Under the pieces are notes generated by a model, which saw only the letters and a program-made list of their open reading frames with translations, ran no database searches and was not told the DNA's origin. Position numbers and translations under genes: made by a program. Positions 14,616 to 22,821 of a DNA stretch of 39,067 nucleotides are shown here, one piece after another. Numbering within the stretch: the stretch's first letter is position 1; every line of letters begins with the position of its first letter. This DNA comes from Candidatus Dojkabacteria bacterium (lineage in GTDB: Bacteria > Patescibacteriota > Dojkabacteria > B142 > WJKM01). The DNA lies in contig WJKM01000001.1 of assembly GCA_014729085.1 (NCBI GenBank), positions 1 to 39,067 on the forward strand, in the 5' to 3' direction.

Positions 14616-14643
14616 CTTTTTTTTAAAAAAGCCAAAGAAAGTC

Positions 14644-14672
14644 TTGACTTATACTATTAATATTAATATTAA
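14644..14672 (+). promoter_or_regulatory. Recombinase promoter
   Basis: TTGACT (14644-14649) and TATTAA (14667-14672) are separated by 17 bases, placing the start point about 16 bases upstream of the ATG at 14696. A perfect 26-base palindrome (14652-14677) covers the spacer and -10, so it could be an operator. Confidence 0.55.
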
Positions 14673-14677
14673 TAGTA
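14652..14677. repeat. 26-bp perfect palindrome
   Basis: Each 13-base half (TACTATTAATATT and its reverse complement) is complete with no spacer. It overlaps the predicted -10 box of the recombinase promoter. AT-only palindromes can arise by chance in this composition, but 26 bases including the outer C/G pair is long. Confidence 0.6.
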
Positions 14678-14695
14678 CATTACTTCTAATCAATC

Positions 14696-16240
14696 ATGAC
14701 AATGAAACAAAAAAGTATTATTTATGCTAGAGTTTCATCAAACATGCAAGCAAAAGAGGGGCATGGTTTAGACAGTCAAGAAACTATGTGTAGAAAATAT
14801 GCTGAATCAAATGATTACAATGTTTTAAAGGTATTTAAGGATTCAGGGGTTTCGGGAGGAGTTATAGATAGACCAGCCATGAAGAAACTCCTTGAATTTC
14901 TAGAAGAACGGGACGAGGAAATTATCGTAATATTTGATGATATTAAAAGATTTGCTAGGGATGTAATGGGTCATTTTTCTCTTAAATCAGAAATATATTC
15001 ACGAGGTGGAAGGATAGAGTCGCCTACTCATAAATTTGAGGATTCTCCTGAAGGTAGATTTGTTGAAACAATACTGGCAAGTGTTGGAGAACTTGAAAGG
15101 AATCAAAATAGAAGGCAGGTTATTAGACGTCAGAAAGCAAGATTATTAAATGGATACTGGGCATTCAAGAATCCTAGAGGATTAAAGTTTGTCAAAAAGC
15201 CTGGGCATGGAAAGGTCCTGATTCCAGATGAACCAGTTGCCTCAATCTTTAAAGAAGCAATTATTAAATACAGAGATGGTTATTTAAATACATTTAAAGA
15301 AGTAAGGGAGTTTATTAATAAGAAGTATAAGCTTTATGATATTGACGAAAGAATATCTATAAAGGGAACTGTAGGGGTGCTTAAGAATCTTCTTTATGCT
15401 GGTTACCTGGAACATAAAGCCTGGGATGTGGACCTTAGAAAAGGAAAACATGAAGGAATTGTTACATATGACACATATCTACAAGTTCAAAAGAAGCTGG
15501 AGAGTGGATCATTTGATACATTCAGGAAAGATATAAAGGAGGACTTCCCTTTAAGAGGTCATCTTCTATGTCCTTATTGCGATAATTTGATGACTGCTTG
15601 CTGGAGTAAAGGATGTAGTAAGTATTATGCAAATTATTATTGTTATCAGAAAGGTTGTGAATGTCGTTATAAGGTTTGTAATCAAGATAAAGTGCATGAA
15701 AAATTTGAGAAATACTTAGAAAAGGTTAAGCCTAAGAAGAACATGCTTATATTACTTGAAAAGGTGATTTTTGATGTATGGTCAGATAGAAAAGAGCAGG
15801 AGAGTAGGTCTAAAATTAATTCTAAAATGTTAATAAAAAGAATAGATGATAAGATTGAAACCTATATGGAGAGAATAGGTAAACTGAATAATAGTCCATT
15901 AATTAAGCAGTATGAACAAAAAGTATCCGCTCTTCTTGAGGAAAAAGAAAAGATAACTGAGGAAACTGGAAATTTAAAATATACTGAGGAAGAACTTCGA
16001 ACTGCTTTAGGTCAAGTTTTAGATATTCTTAAATCGCCATGCAGGCATTGGGTAGACGGGACTCTAGAGGATAAAAAAATCTTCATGAAATTCTTTTTTG
16101 ACGGGAATATTTATTATGATCTAAAAAGTGGATTTCGAACTAAAAGATATTCTCCTATTGTTAGGATATTAAAGGATATAGATGATTCAACTTTGTCTAT
16201 GGAGAAAAAAGTGCAGGGAGAGAGATTCGAACTCCCGTAG
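14696..16240 (+). CDS. Large serine recombinase
   Basis: A 514-residue site-specific recombinase of the large serine type. The resolvase domain begins IIYARVSSNMQ (catalytic serine in ARVSS), with the conserved DDIKRFARD segment, SPEGRF and the E-helix GELERNQNRRQVIRRQ. The recombinase domain follows (about 160-270), then a zinc ribbon (LLCPYCDNLMTACWSKGCSK...CECRYKVC) and a coiled coil (about 370-430) typical of phage and element integrases. It inserts or excises the element by serine-linked double-strand exchange. The ATG at 14696 is chosen; another lies two codons on. The last 29 bases lie inside tRNA-Tyr, so the tail GERFELP is encoded by the tRNA complement, which suggests this is the element's right end. 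Confidence 0.93.
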   Translation: MTMKQKSIIYARVSSNMQAKEGHGLDSQETMCRKYAESNDYNVLKVFKDSGVSGGVIDRPAMKKLLEFLEERDEEIIVIFDDIKRFARDVMGHFSLKSEIYSRGGRIESPTHKFEDSPEGRFVETILASVGELERNQNRRQVIRRQKARLLNGYWAFKNPRGLKFVKKPGHGKVLIPDEPVASIFKEAIIKYRDGYLNTFKEVREFINKKYKLYDIDERISIKGTVGVLKNLLYAGYLEHKAWDVDLRKGKHEGIVTYDTYLQVQKKLESGSFDTFRKDIKEDFPLRGHLLCPYCDNLMTACWSKGCSKYYANYYCYQKGCECRYKVCNQDKVHEKFEKYLEKVKPKKNMLILLEKVIFDVWSDRKEQESRSKINSKMLIKRIDDKIETYMERIGKLNNSPLIKQYEQKVSALLEEKEKITEETGNLKYTEEELRTALGQVLDILKSPCRHWVDGTLEDKKIFMKFFFDGNIYYDLKSGFRTKRYSPIVRILKDIDDSTLSMEKKVQGERFELP

Positions 16241-16294
16241 CCGTGAGGCGCCAGATTTACAGTCTGGTGCAATTGACCGCTCTGCCATCCCTGC
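16212..16294 (-). tRNA. tRNA-Tyr (GTA)
   Basis: An 83-base class II tRNA. The acceptor arms are GCAGGGA and TCCCTGC with discriminator A. The anticodon arm CCAGA-CTGTAAA-TCTGG gives anticodon GTA. The long variable arm is as expected for bacterial tRNA-Tyr, and the T-arm contains GTTCGAATC. CCA is not encoded. Six T residues follow almost directly on the minus strand, giving a simple terminator. The recombinase gene overlaps its 3' half on the other strand. It is transcribed after tRNA-Thr. Confidence 0.96.
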
Positions 16295-16342
16295 TTAGTC
16301 TATTAAATTTTGTTGTGCAATATGTCTTTAATTTTTTCTACA

Positions 16343-16441
16343 AAATATGAATTGAGCTGGGAGTGAGACTCGAACTCACGACCGACGGTTTACAAAACCG
16401 TTGCTCTAACCAACTGAGCTATCCCAGCTCAATTCATATTT
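16343..16441. repeat. 20-bp inverted repeat enclosing tRNA-Thr
   Basis: AAATATGAATTGAGCTGGGA (16343-16362) is the exact reverse complement of 16422-16441. Seven base pairs are the tRNA-Thr acceptor stem; the other 13 extend it on both sides with no mismatch. The precursor RNA would form a 20-bp helix, or the DNA a cruciform. Confidence 0.9.
16355..16428 (-). tRNA. tRNA-Thr (TGT)
   Basis: A 74-base tRNA. Acceptor arms GCTGGGA and TCCCAGC with discriminator T; D-arm GCTCAGTTGGTTAGAGC; anticodon arm ACGGT-TTTGTAAA-CCGT region with anticodon TGT; T-arm TGAG-TTCGAGT-CTCA. CCA is not encoded. It is the first of two tRNAs transcribed from the promoter at 16494-16522, about 60 bases before tRNA-Tyr. 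Confidence 0.96.
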
Positions 16442-16493
16442 AGGATTTAATTTTAAATGAACAAGATCATTCAAACCTCAATTTTCAGACTCT

Positions 16494-16522
16494 ATTATAC
16501 ACGAAGTTATATGTTTTTTGGA
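16494..16522 (-). promoter_or_regulatory. Promoter of the tRNA-Thr/tRNA-Tyr unit
   Basis: On the minus strand TATAAT (16499-16494) is preceded after 17 bases by TCCAAA, a poor -35. The start point near 16487 leaves a leader of about 60 bases before tRNA-Thr. Confidence 0.45.
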
Positions 16523-16554
16523 AATAGGAAGGGAGTCATATAAAAGTCCCTCGT

Positions 16555-16680
16555 AAGGAGGTTCAATTGAGGACCGATAAAAATCCAAGTGGGTATTCTC
16601 AACCTCAATTCCACGGAAAAGAGGCGCTTTTGAATTCCCTTATAAAATGCTGTTAGGTTCAATATGCAACCTCAGTACTT
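16555..16680. ncRNA. Repeat-bearing intergenic segment, possible structured RNA
   Basis: No gene is found between tRNA-Thr and rpmB. The motif AACCTCAATT occurs at 16474-16483 and 16601-16610, with a variant AACCTCAGTA at 16668-16677. An inverted copy AATTGAGG (16565-16572) pairs with 16603-16610, and AGGTT (16655-16659) pairs with AACCT (16668-16672). GGTTCAAT occurs twice. The competing pairings suggest a folded RNA or a binding-site array; the strand is unknown and no known RNA family is recognised. Confidence 0.3.
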
Positions 16681-16708
16681 GGGACAATATAAGTATAACA
16701 GTTTGGAC

Positions 16709-16736
16709 TTGAATAATCCAGTTTTACTGATATAAT
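16709..16736 (+). promoter_or_regulatory. Promoter of rpmB
   Basis: TTGAAT (16709-16714), a 16-base spacer and TATAAT (16731-16736) with a TGA extension before it. The ATG of rpmB is at 16814, leaving a leader of about 70 bases. Confidence 0.6.
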
Positions 16737-16813
16737 TATTAAGCTGATTTTAATCATACGCTTGTTTTATGGTATTATTAATACGTTTAAATTAATTTGA
16801 TTTTCTAAGAATC

Positions 16814-17080
16814 ATGTCAAGAACTTGTGACGCTAGTGGAAAAACAGTAATCCATGGTGGTACTCGCAAACACAGAAGGGGTAAAGCTGGAGGTACAAAA
16901 GGTCCATGGGCATATAAAGCTACAAGAAAAAATAGAACTTGGAAGCCCAATTTACGTAAAGTCAGAGTAAAGGTTGGAGGTTCTGATAAAACTATAAAGA
17001 TTAGTATGAAGTACTATAAAAAGTTAAGAAAAGAGGGAAGAATTTGGCTCGAAACTGAAGGAGAATACGCTTACCTTTAA
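16814..17080 (+). CDS. rpmB: 50S ribosomal protein bL28
   Basis: An 88-residue basic protein of the large ribosomal subunit. Family features are the CDASGK start, the glycine/histidine/arginine-rich loop, RTWKPNLRKVRVKVGG in the middle, and the strand-helix IKISMKYYKKLRKEG. The length is within the family range. The single N-terminal cysteine means the zinc-binding set of some L28 proteins is absent. It has its own promoter and a strong terminator 20 bases after the stop, so it is a single-gene unit between the tRNA region and mreB. Confidence 0.88.
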   Translation: MSRTCDASGKTVIHGGTRKHRRGKAGGTKGPWAYKATRKNRTWKPNLRKVRVKVGGSDKTIKISMKYYKKLRKEGRIWLETEGEYAYL

Positions 17081-17102
17081 GATTCAAATAAGCATAAAAT
17101 AT

Positions 17103-17128
17103 AAATCTCACCATCGGTGGGATTTTTT
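17103..17128 (+). terminator. Intrinsic terminator of rpmB
   Basis: AATCTCACC and GGTGGGATT form a 9-bp stem (one wobble) with loop ATC, followed by a T-run. It starts 23 bases after the rpmB stop. Confidence 0.9.
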
Positions 17129-17321
17129 GTGTTTACATACAATAAGCTTTTTACAATTATATTTGTCATCTTTTATCTGTATAATATATTTAACTTATCA
17201 TTTTGTTTTATAAAAATCAGAGGTGTTTAGGTATGGTTACAATGTAGTGGTCCGATGTTATTAGTATATCTAGGTATGTATTCTTTAATGGATTTTTATC
17301 AATTACTATTAAAAGTCAATT

Positions 17322-18380
17322 ATGAAAAATTATTTTGATAGATTTTTAGAAAAAATTACATACGATATAGGTATTGATCTAGGTACTGCGAATACATTAG
17401 TGGCATTAAAAAATTTTGGCATTGTAATACATGAACCAAGCGTAGTTGCTGTAAATAAAAACACAAACGAAGTTTTGGCAGTCGGACTTGAGGCACGTCA
17501 TATGATAGGCAGGACGCCTTCCTATATAACATCCGTAAGTCCGCTTAGGGATGGTATTATTACCGATTTTGATATTACTGAAGCGATGGTACGTTATTTT
17601 TTAAATAAAGTACATAGGGATTTCCCCAAGTTTTTTAATATTTCCCGCCCAAGACTTGTAATCGGAGTACCTTCCAAGATAACAGAAGTAGAGGTAAAAG
17701 CTGTGGTAGACGCAGGTATATCTGCTGGGGCAAGAAAGGTTTATATAATCGAAGAACCTATGGCTGCTGCTATTGGTACTAAACTTCCCATAGAAAATGC
17801 TACTGGTAATATGATAGTTGATATTGGGGGCGGAACAACAGATATTGCAGTTATCTCACTTGGAGGGATTATAGTAGATAATACCATTAAAATTGCGGGG
17901 AATGAGATGGATGAAGCAATTGTAAATTACATAAGGAATAAATACAATTTGTTAATTGGGGTAAAGATGGCAGAAGATATAAAAATCGAGCTTGGTTCTG
18001 CGATTCCTCAAAAAAAGGAGGAGACTATAGAAGTGAAGGGACGGGATTTAGTAACAGGTTTACCAAAGGTGATTAAATTCACAAGTGTAGAAGTACGAGA
18101 GGCAATAATGGGGGAAATTGAGAAAATTACCGAAGCAATAAAGGAAGCGATTGAAAAAACTCCGCCGGAAATTATTTCTGATTTACTAGAAAAAGGAATT
18201 ATTCTAACAGGAGGAGGTTCGCTTATAAGAGGATTAGATAAATTCCTTGAAAAAAGGCTTAAGTTGCCCGTTCTAACTGTGGAAGATCCAATGGCTTCTG
18301 TTGCCAAGGGGACTGAAATTTTGCTGGATGAAATTGATTTATTAGAGAAGGTTAAGGTTGAACATAATGATATTATATAA
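17322..18380 (+). CDS. mreB: Rod shape-determining actin homologue MreB
   Basis: A 352-residue bacterial actin, slightly longer than usual. Phosphate loop 1 is IGIDLGTANTLV, the connecting region has SPLRDGIITDFD, phosphate loop 2 is DIGGGTTDIAVI, and the adenosine motif is GIILTGGGSLIRGLDKFL. It forms membrane-bound filaments that direct wall synthesis. The gene precedes mrdA by 51 bases, the normal functional pairing, but no mreC or mreD lies between or near them. The start is the ATG at 17322; a TATAAT at 17180-17185 is a possible but weakly supported promoter. Confidence 0.96.
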   Translation: MKNYFDRFLEKITYDIGIDLGTANTLVALKNFGIVIHEPSVVAVNKNTNEVLAVGLEARHMIGRTPSYITSVSPLRDGIITDFDITEAMVRYFLNKVHRDFPKFFNISRPRLVIGVPSKITEVEVKAVVDAGISAGARKVYIIEEPMAAAIGTKLPIENATGNMIVDIGGGTTDIAVISLGGIIVDNTIKIAGNEMDEAIVNYIRNKYNLLIGVKMAEDIKIELGSAIPQKKEETIEVKGRDLVTGLPKVIKFTSVEVREAIMGEIEKITEAIKEAIEKTPPEIISDLLEKGIILTGGGSLIRGLDKFLEKRLKLPVLTVEDPMASVAKGTEILLDEIDLLEKVKVEHNDII

Positions 18381-18431
18381 AGCCTCTTATTAATTGTTTG
18401 AATATGATAGCTTTGCTAGAAAGTAAATGTT

Positions 18432-20279
18432 ATGTATCTTTTAGACAAATTAGCACCATCTAAAAAAGGTTTCTCATTTATAAAATTATTTTATGTAGCA
18501 ATATCGTGTCTAATTATTGGTATTTTGCTATCGAATCTGTATAGTCTGCAAATTTTGCATGGTAATGAAAACTTGGAACAGGCAGTTGAAAATACATATT
18601 CTAAAAAGATAGTACAAGCTCCCAGGGGAGGGATATTTGATAAAAACCTAAAATCGCTGGCACAAAACGAAACATACTATGCTATTTCTCTTGACCTATC
18701 TAAATTAAAAGGAGGGGATCTAGATGAAATCCTTGAACAGATTGGTAAAGTTGATGGTTTAGAAAATGAAGATATCAAGGCAAGAATCGAAGAAGGTAAA
18801 GGAAAAGATACTATAGAAATTTTGGATAGGATAACTAAAGAACATTTTGATCAATTAGTTGATGTTTTGGCTGAATTTGCGTCAGTAACCTTTTTAGAAA
18901 AATCAATCCGGAAGTATAATTATGGGGAAATTAGTTCGCATGTTATTGGCTATATTGGGGAGGCTAATGAGTCGGAAATAGAAAACGAGGGTCTACAGCC
19001 GCACTCATATATAGGAAAAGATGGGATAGAACGGTTTTATGATAGATATTTAAGGGGAAGGGATGGAGAAATTATCAATATAAAAAGATTGGATGGAAGT
19101 CTGGATACTTTTAAAACAGCATCTGAAGAGCCGGGTGCGAGGGTTGTTTTAACAATAGATATTGTTTGGCAGAAATATTTGTATGAGATTTTAAAAAACA
19201 GTATAAAGGAGGAGAAAATCTTCGGTGGATCTGCTGTTATTATGGAAAGTGATACTGGTAAAGTTATTTCAATGGTTAGTTATCCTTCATATGATTCTAA
19301 TCTGTTTTCTCAGGGTATAGGTATAACTGAATTTAATAGTTTGATAGATGATCCACGGACTCCCCTTCTCAATAGAAGTATTGCAATTCAAGCTGCTCCA
19401 GGGTCAACCTTTAAGCCATTAATTGCAACTGCTGCATTAGGCCATGATGTAGTAAATCCCGAAGTATATTATTATTCTGCAGGTTGTGAAAAAATAGATG
19501 AGACACATACTTTTTGTGAGGCGGATGGAAGGGTTCTTGGGGATGTTAATATGTATACAGGTATTGCGAGGTCTAGTAATTTATACTTTTGTCATATTGG
19601 AAAAGAGTTTAATAAAAAATTCGGCTTTGAAAATGGTATTCAATATATAGTGGAGTATACAGATAGATTTGGAATAGGAGAGGAAACAGGTATTGATTTG
19701 TGGGGAGAAGTCCCCGGTAATATGTCTACCCCTGAATATATTCAAAAAACACAAGACAGAGATTGGTATGTAGGAGATATGTGTAATACCGTAATAGGAC
19801 AGGGAGCTGTTTCTGTCACTCCAATTAGGATGGTTGTAGCAATTGCATCCCTTGTAAATGGGGGGAATGTTATGCGTCCGTACTTAGTAGAGAAAATCGA
19901 AAATACAAGTGGAAATATAGTATATGAAAATTTTTCAGAAAAAAAACATACATTAGAATTAACACCCGAAGAGCTCCAGGTGATTAATGATGGTATGAGG
20001 AAGGCTGTGACCGATAGTCAGGGATCAGCGAGATATCTGAATAGTATTGAGGGAGGATTTCGAGCTAAAACTGGCTCTGCAGATGCTTCTGAGCGTTTGA
20101 ATAACGGTGAAATTATTGATGGGGCTCATTCTTGGGTTGTGGGGACATTTACATATAATGGGACAGATTATAGTTTTGTGGTTTTTCGTCAATATGGTGG
20201 TAGAGGCTATAAATCCGTTCCAATTGTTGGAGATTTTGTACGATGTTTATATTCCGATTTTAAAGATGGTTGTTATTAG
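18432..20279 (+). CDS. mrdA: Penicillin-binding protein 2 (transpeptidase)
   Basis: A 615-residue class B penicillin-binding protein. One membrane anchor lies at residues 18-38, followed by the dimerisation domain with APRGGIFDKN. The transpeptidase domain has STFK (S325-K328), SSN (S381-N383) and KTG (546-548). It cross-links peptidoglycan on the outer face of the membrane, and with MreB drives lateral growth. Length and motifs fit MrdA/PBP2 better than FtsI because of the mreB neighbour, though FtsI-like use cannot be excluded. Start at the ATG at 18432. No RodA glycosyltransferase is adjacent. Confidence 0.93.
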   Translation: MYLLDKLAPSKKGFSFIKLFYVAISCLIIGILLSNLYSLQILHGNENLEQAVENTYSKKIVQAPRGGIFDKNLKSLAQNETYYAISLDLSKLKGGDLDEILEQIGKVDGLENEDIKARIEEGKGKDTIEILDRITKEHFDQLVDVLAEFASVTFLEKSIRKYNYGEISSHVIGYIGEANESEIENEGLQPHSYIGKDGIERFYDRYLRGRDGEIINIKRLDGSLDTFKTASEEPGARVVLTIDIVWQKYLYEILKNSIKEEKIFGGSAVIMESDTGKVISMVSYPSYDSNLFSQGIGITEFNSLIDDPRTPLLNRSIAIQAAPGSTFKPLIATAALGHDVVNPEVYYYSAGCEKIDETHTFCEADGRVLGDVNMYTGIARSSNLYFCHIGKEFNKKFGFENGIQYIVEYTDRFGIGEETGIDLWGEVPGNMSTPEYIQKTQDRDWYVGDMCNTVIGQGAVSVTPIRMVVAIASLVNGGNVMRPYLVEKIENTSGNIVYENFSEKKHTLELTPEELQVINDGMRKAVTDSQGSARYLNSIEGGFRAKTGSADASERLNNGEIIDGAHSWVVGTFTYNGTDYSFVVFRQYGGRGYKSVPIVGDFVRCLYSDFKDGCY

Positions 20280-20456
20280 ATTTAGGGGTTTAACCACATA
20301 TATTAAGAAATGTTACGTTTTACTTCTTGTTTTATCACTTTAAAGCGTTAAAATATCTTTGCATAACATTAAACGAAAAGAAGGTGAAATATTTGAAAAG
20401 ATAAGGGGATTTTAGTATATTTAAAAAGCAAATATTTTAAATTATTTTTTGATTAA

Positions 20457-20993
20457 ATGGATATAACTTATAAAAAATCAAATGGTTTGATTCTTAATAA
20501 TAAAACAGTCAAACTTCTAATTTCTAATAAAGATAAATATAAAGGTGATGATTTCGATTTGGTTATAGCACAGGAGTATGAAGGGGATGGTTTTAGTATC
20601 AACTCACCAGGGGAGTACGAAATAAGTGGGGTATCTGTTTTGGCACAGAGCAGTAAAGGTACCGACGAAATTGATGTTATTGAAGTAATGTTTGACGATA
20701 TATCTATTTTATTGGTTAAACCAGGTTTTGAATACTCAAAATACATTCACGATAATATTGGCGATGTGAATATCTTAATTGTTGAAGCTGGTGATAAGAG
20801 TAAAAATGGTTCTCTTGTATCAAAATTTGATCCCGAGATTTTTGCATGTTATGGAGATCAAAAGGTAATTGATAATTTAATTAAGAAGTTAGGTATTTCA
20901 AAATATAAAACTCAAAATAAAGTTAGTGCAAAATCATCACAATTTGGAAGTGAAGATTTTGTTTTGGAGACTATTGTTTTAAAGTCGAAATAA
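20457..20993 (+). CDS. Metallo-beta-lactamase-fold-like protein lacking metal ligands
   Basis: A 178-residue protein with the pattern FSINSPGEYEISGVSVLAQ, which resembles the PGEYE(V)xGV segment of small metallo-hydrolase proteins common in Patescibacteria. The strands DISILLVKPGF and DVNILIVEAG continue the fold. The canonical HxHxDH motif is absent: the region where it should be reads GDDFDLVIAQEYEGDG. It is therefore probably not a hydrolase, and may be a degenerate structural or binding form. It sits between mrdA and dnaB on the same strand, with a 177-base leader lacking a clear promoter. Confidence 0.55.
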   Translation: MDITYKKSNGLILNNKTVKLLISNKDKYKGDDFDLVIAQEYEGDGFSINSPGEYEISGVSVLAQSSKGTDEIDVIEVMFDDISILLVKPGFEYSKYIHDNIGDVNILIVEAGDKSKNGSLVSKFDPEIFACYGDQKVIDNLIKKLGISKYKTQNKVSAKSSQFGSEDFVLETIVLKSK

Positions 20994-21047
20994 GATCTAG
21001 TATCAAAGAAAAGCATACTTTAATATTTATCCATCTAAGAATATCTC

Positions 21048-22376
21048 GTGAAAGTTAAAACTATACCACATAACGAAGAGGCAGAAAAAGGTGTCATTGG
21101 TTCAATCTTGATAGATGAAGATGTGGTATTAAAGATATTAGATACAATTTCGAGTGAAGATTTCTATAATCCCAAACATAAGTTGATATTTAAATGTGTA
21201 GAAGAACTTTTTCATAATCAGCAGGCCATTGATACTTTAACTTTAACAAGTAGGCTCAAAAAGAAAAAAAAATTAAAGAGTGTGGGTGGAGCCTCTTATA
21301 TTTCCGAAATAGTTGAATCGGTGCCTACTTCAGGTCATGCAGAAAACTATGCTGAATTGATTAAAGATGCAAGTATAAGGAGAGATTTAGTGAAGTATTC
21401 ATCTGAGGTTAATAAAAAGGCTTATGAAGAAGACAAACCCGTAACTGATTTACTAAATATAGCAGAGAAAGGGATTTTTGAAATTTCCCAAGAAAATATT
21501 CAGAAGGATTTTATCCACGTCTCTGATCTTCTAGAAGAGGCTTATGAAAAGGCTGCTGAATTAGCTGCAAATAAAGATGAGATAAGAGGTATTAAAACTG
21601 GTTTTTCTTCTCTGGATAATATTTTGGGAGGATTTCAAGGTTCAGATTTAATCATACTTGCAGCACGGCCATCTGTTGGTAAAAGTGCATTGGTCTTAGA
21701 TTTTGCTCGATTTGCTGCAGTCAATCAAAAAAAGAATGTTGGAATTTTTTCTCTAGAAATGTCCAATTTACAGGTTATGGACAGATTATTGGCAATGCAG
21801 GTGGGAGTAGGGCTTTGGGATTTGAGAATGGGCAAACTGAGTGAGGATTCTTTTGGTAGACTTGGGGATGCAATGGGAATTTTATCAGAATCAAATATTT
21901 TTATTGATGATACACCAGGTCTTCATATTAATGAAATGAGGACTAAATGCAGACGTTTAAAGATGGAAAGAGGGCTTGATTTGATAGTTCTTGACTACCT
22001 TCAACTTATGCAGGCGAATACAAAGGAGAATAGGGTACAGGAGGTTTCGGAAATTTCTAGATTTTTGAAAATACTTGCAAAAGAATTGGAGATTCCTGTA
22101 ATTACAGCGGCACAGCTCAATAGGGCTATAGAGCAAAGAACTGACCGAAGACCACAGTTGTCGGATTTAAGAGAATCTGGTTCAATTGAGCAGGATGCAG
22201 ATATTGTCATGTTTCTACAAAGAGAAGAAATGTATAATCCAGATACCGAAAGAAAGGGAATTGCGGATTTATTAGTTGCAAAGCATAGGAATGGACCGAC
22301 AGGTAATATTGAATTGTATTTTGTCCGCGATCAGGCGAGGTTTAGACAACTAGATAAAAAATATTCAAAAGAATAA
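21048..22376 (+). CDS. dnaB: Replicative DNA helicase DnaB
   Basis: A 442-residue hexameric helicase. The N-terminal domain (about 1-110) begins PHNEEAEKGVIGSILID. The RecA-fold domain has GIKTGFSSLDNILGGFQGSDL, Walker A ARPSVGKS (206-213), Walker B in LDLIVLDYLQLM, and a downstream AAQLNRAIEQR and RESGSIEQDAD. It unwinds DNA at the replication fork and recruits primase. Start is the GTG at 21048. No intein is present: the domain is continuous at the usual insertion sites. Confidence 0.97.
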   Translation: MKVKTIPHNEEAEKGVIGSILIDEDVVLKILDTISSEDFYNPKHKLIFKCVEELFHNQQAIDTLTLTSRLKKKKKLKSVGGASYISEIVESVPTSGHAENYAELIKDASIRRDLVKYSSEVNKKAYEEDKPVTDLLNIAEKGIFEISQENIQKDFIHVSDLLEEAYEKAAELAANKDEIRGIKTGFSSLDNILGGFQGSDLIILAARPSVGKSALVLDFARFAAVNQKKNVGIFSLEMSNLQVMDRLLAMQVGVGLWDLRMGKLSEDSFGRLGDAMGILSESNIFIDDTPGLHINEMRTKCRRLKMERGLDLIVLDYLQLMQANTKENRVQEVSEISRFLKILAKELEIPVITAAQLNRAIEQRTDRRPQLSDLRESGSIEQDADIVMFLQREEMYNPDTERKGIADLLVAKHRNGPTGNIELYFVRDQARFRQLDKKYSKE

Positions 22377-22468
22377 TAGTACAATATATAATAAATAAGG
22401 TTGCATATATTTAGCAATTTTTCTTTTTTTTTAATTCGAAATCTAAATAAAATATAAATTTTATAAAT

Positions 22469-22789
22469 ATGCAAGATAAAGACCCAAATGTTTTTAGTTT
22501 TATGATGCAATTAGTCCAGCAAAAATATGGTGATGAGGTTGACGCTACATTTCTAAACACCGAAGCAGATAAACTTTATAATAGTTTTGGAGATGTTTTA
22601 GTCAGATATTTTGAACCTTTATTAACAGATGATCAAAAACGGCAGTTCGACTCACTTGTACAGAATAATTCAGGGCAAGATAAGATTCTTGAGTTTTTAA
22701 TGTCGTCAATTGAGAATTTAGATGCTAAAATTCAGCAGGTATTAGTACGATTTAGGGATAGTTATTTAAATTCACCACCGCAGAATTAA
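22469..22789 (+). CDS. Small acidic helical protein (DUF5663-like)
   Basis: A 106-residue helical acidic protein with LNTEADKLYNSFGDVLVRYF, then LLTDDQKRQFDSLVQ, and ending SIENLDAKIQQVLVRFRDSY. This order of helices resembles short uncharacterised Patescibacteria proteins of the DUF5663 kind; the assignment is by eye. No catalytic residues or membrane segment are visible. It lies 92 bases after dnaB and 32 before the next hypothetical gene and may be co-transcribed with dnaB. Confidence 0.65.
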   Translation: MQDKDPNVFSFMMQLVQQKYGDEVDATFLNTEADKLYNSFGDVLVRYFEPLLTDDQKRQFDSLVQNNSGQDKILEFLMSSIENLDAKIQQVLVRFRDSYLNSPPQN

Positions 22790-22821
22790 ATGCGTTGGAT
22801 GAAAAGTAAAATAAATAGAAA

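Noticed and set aside
14594-16240. The tRNA fragment at 14594 and the tRNA-Tyr end as a matching attachment-site pair
   Set aside because: They lie on opposite strands and share only the generic TTCGA of all T-loops, so they are not direct repeats of each other.
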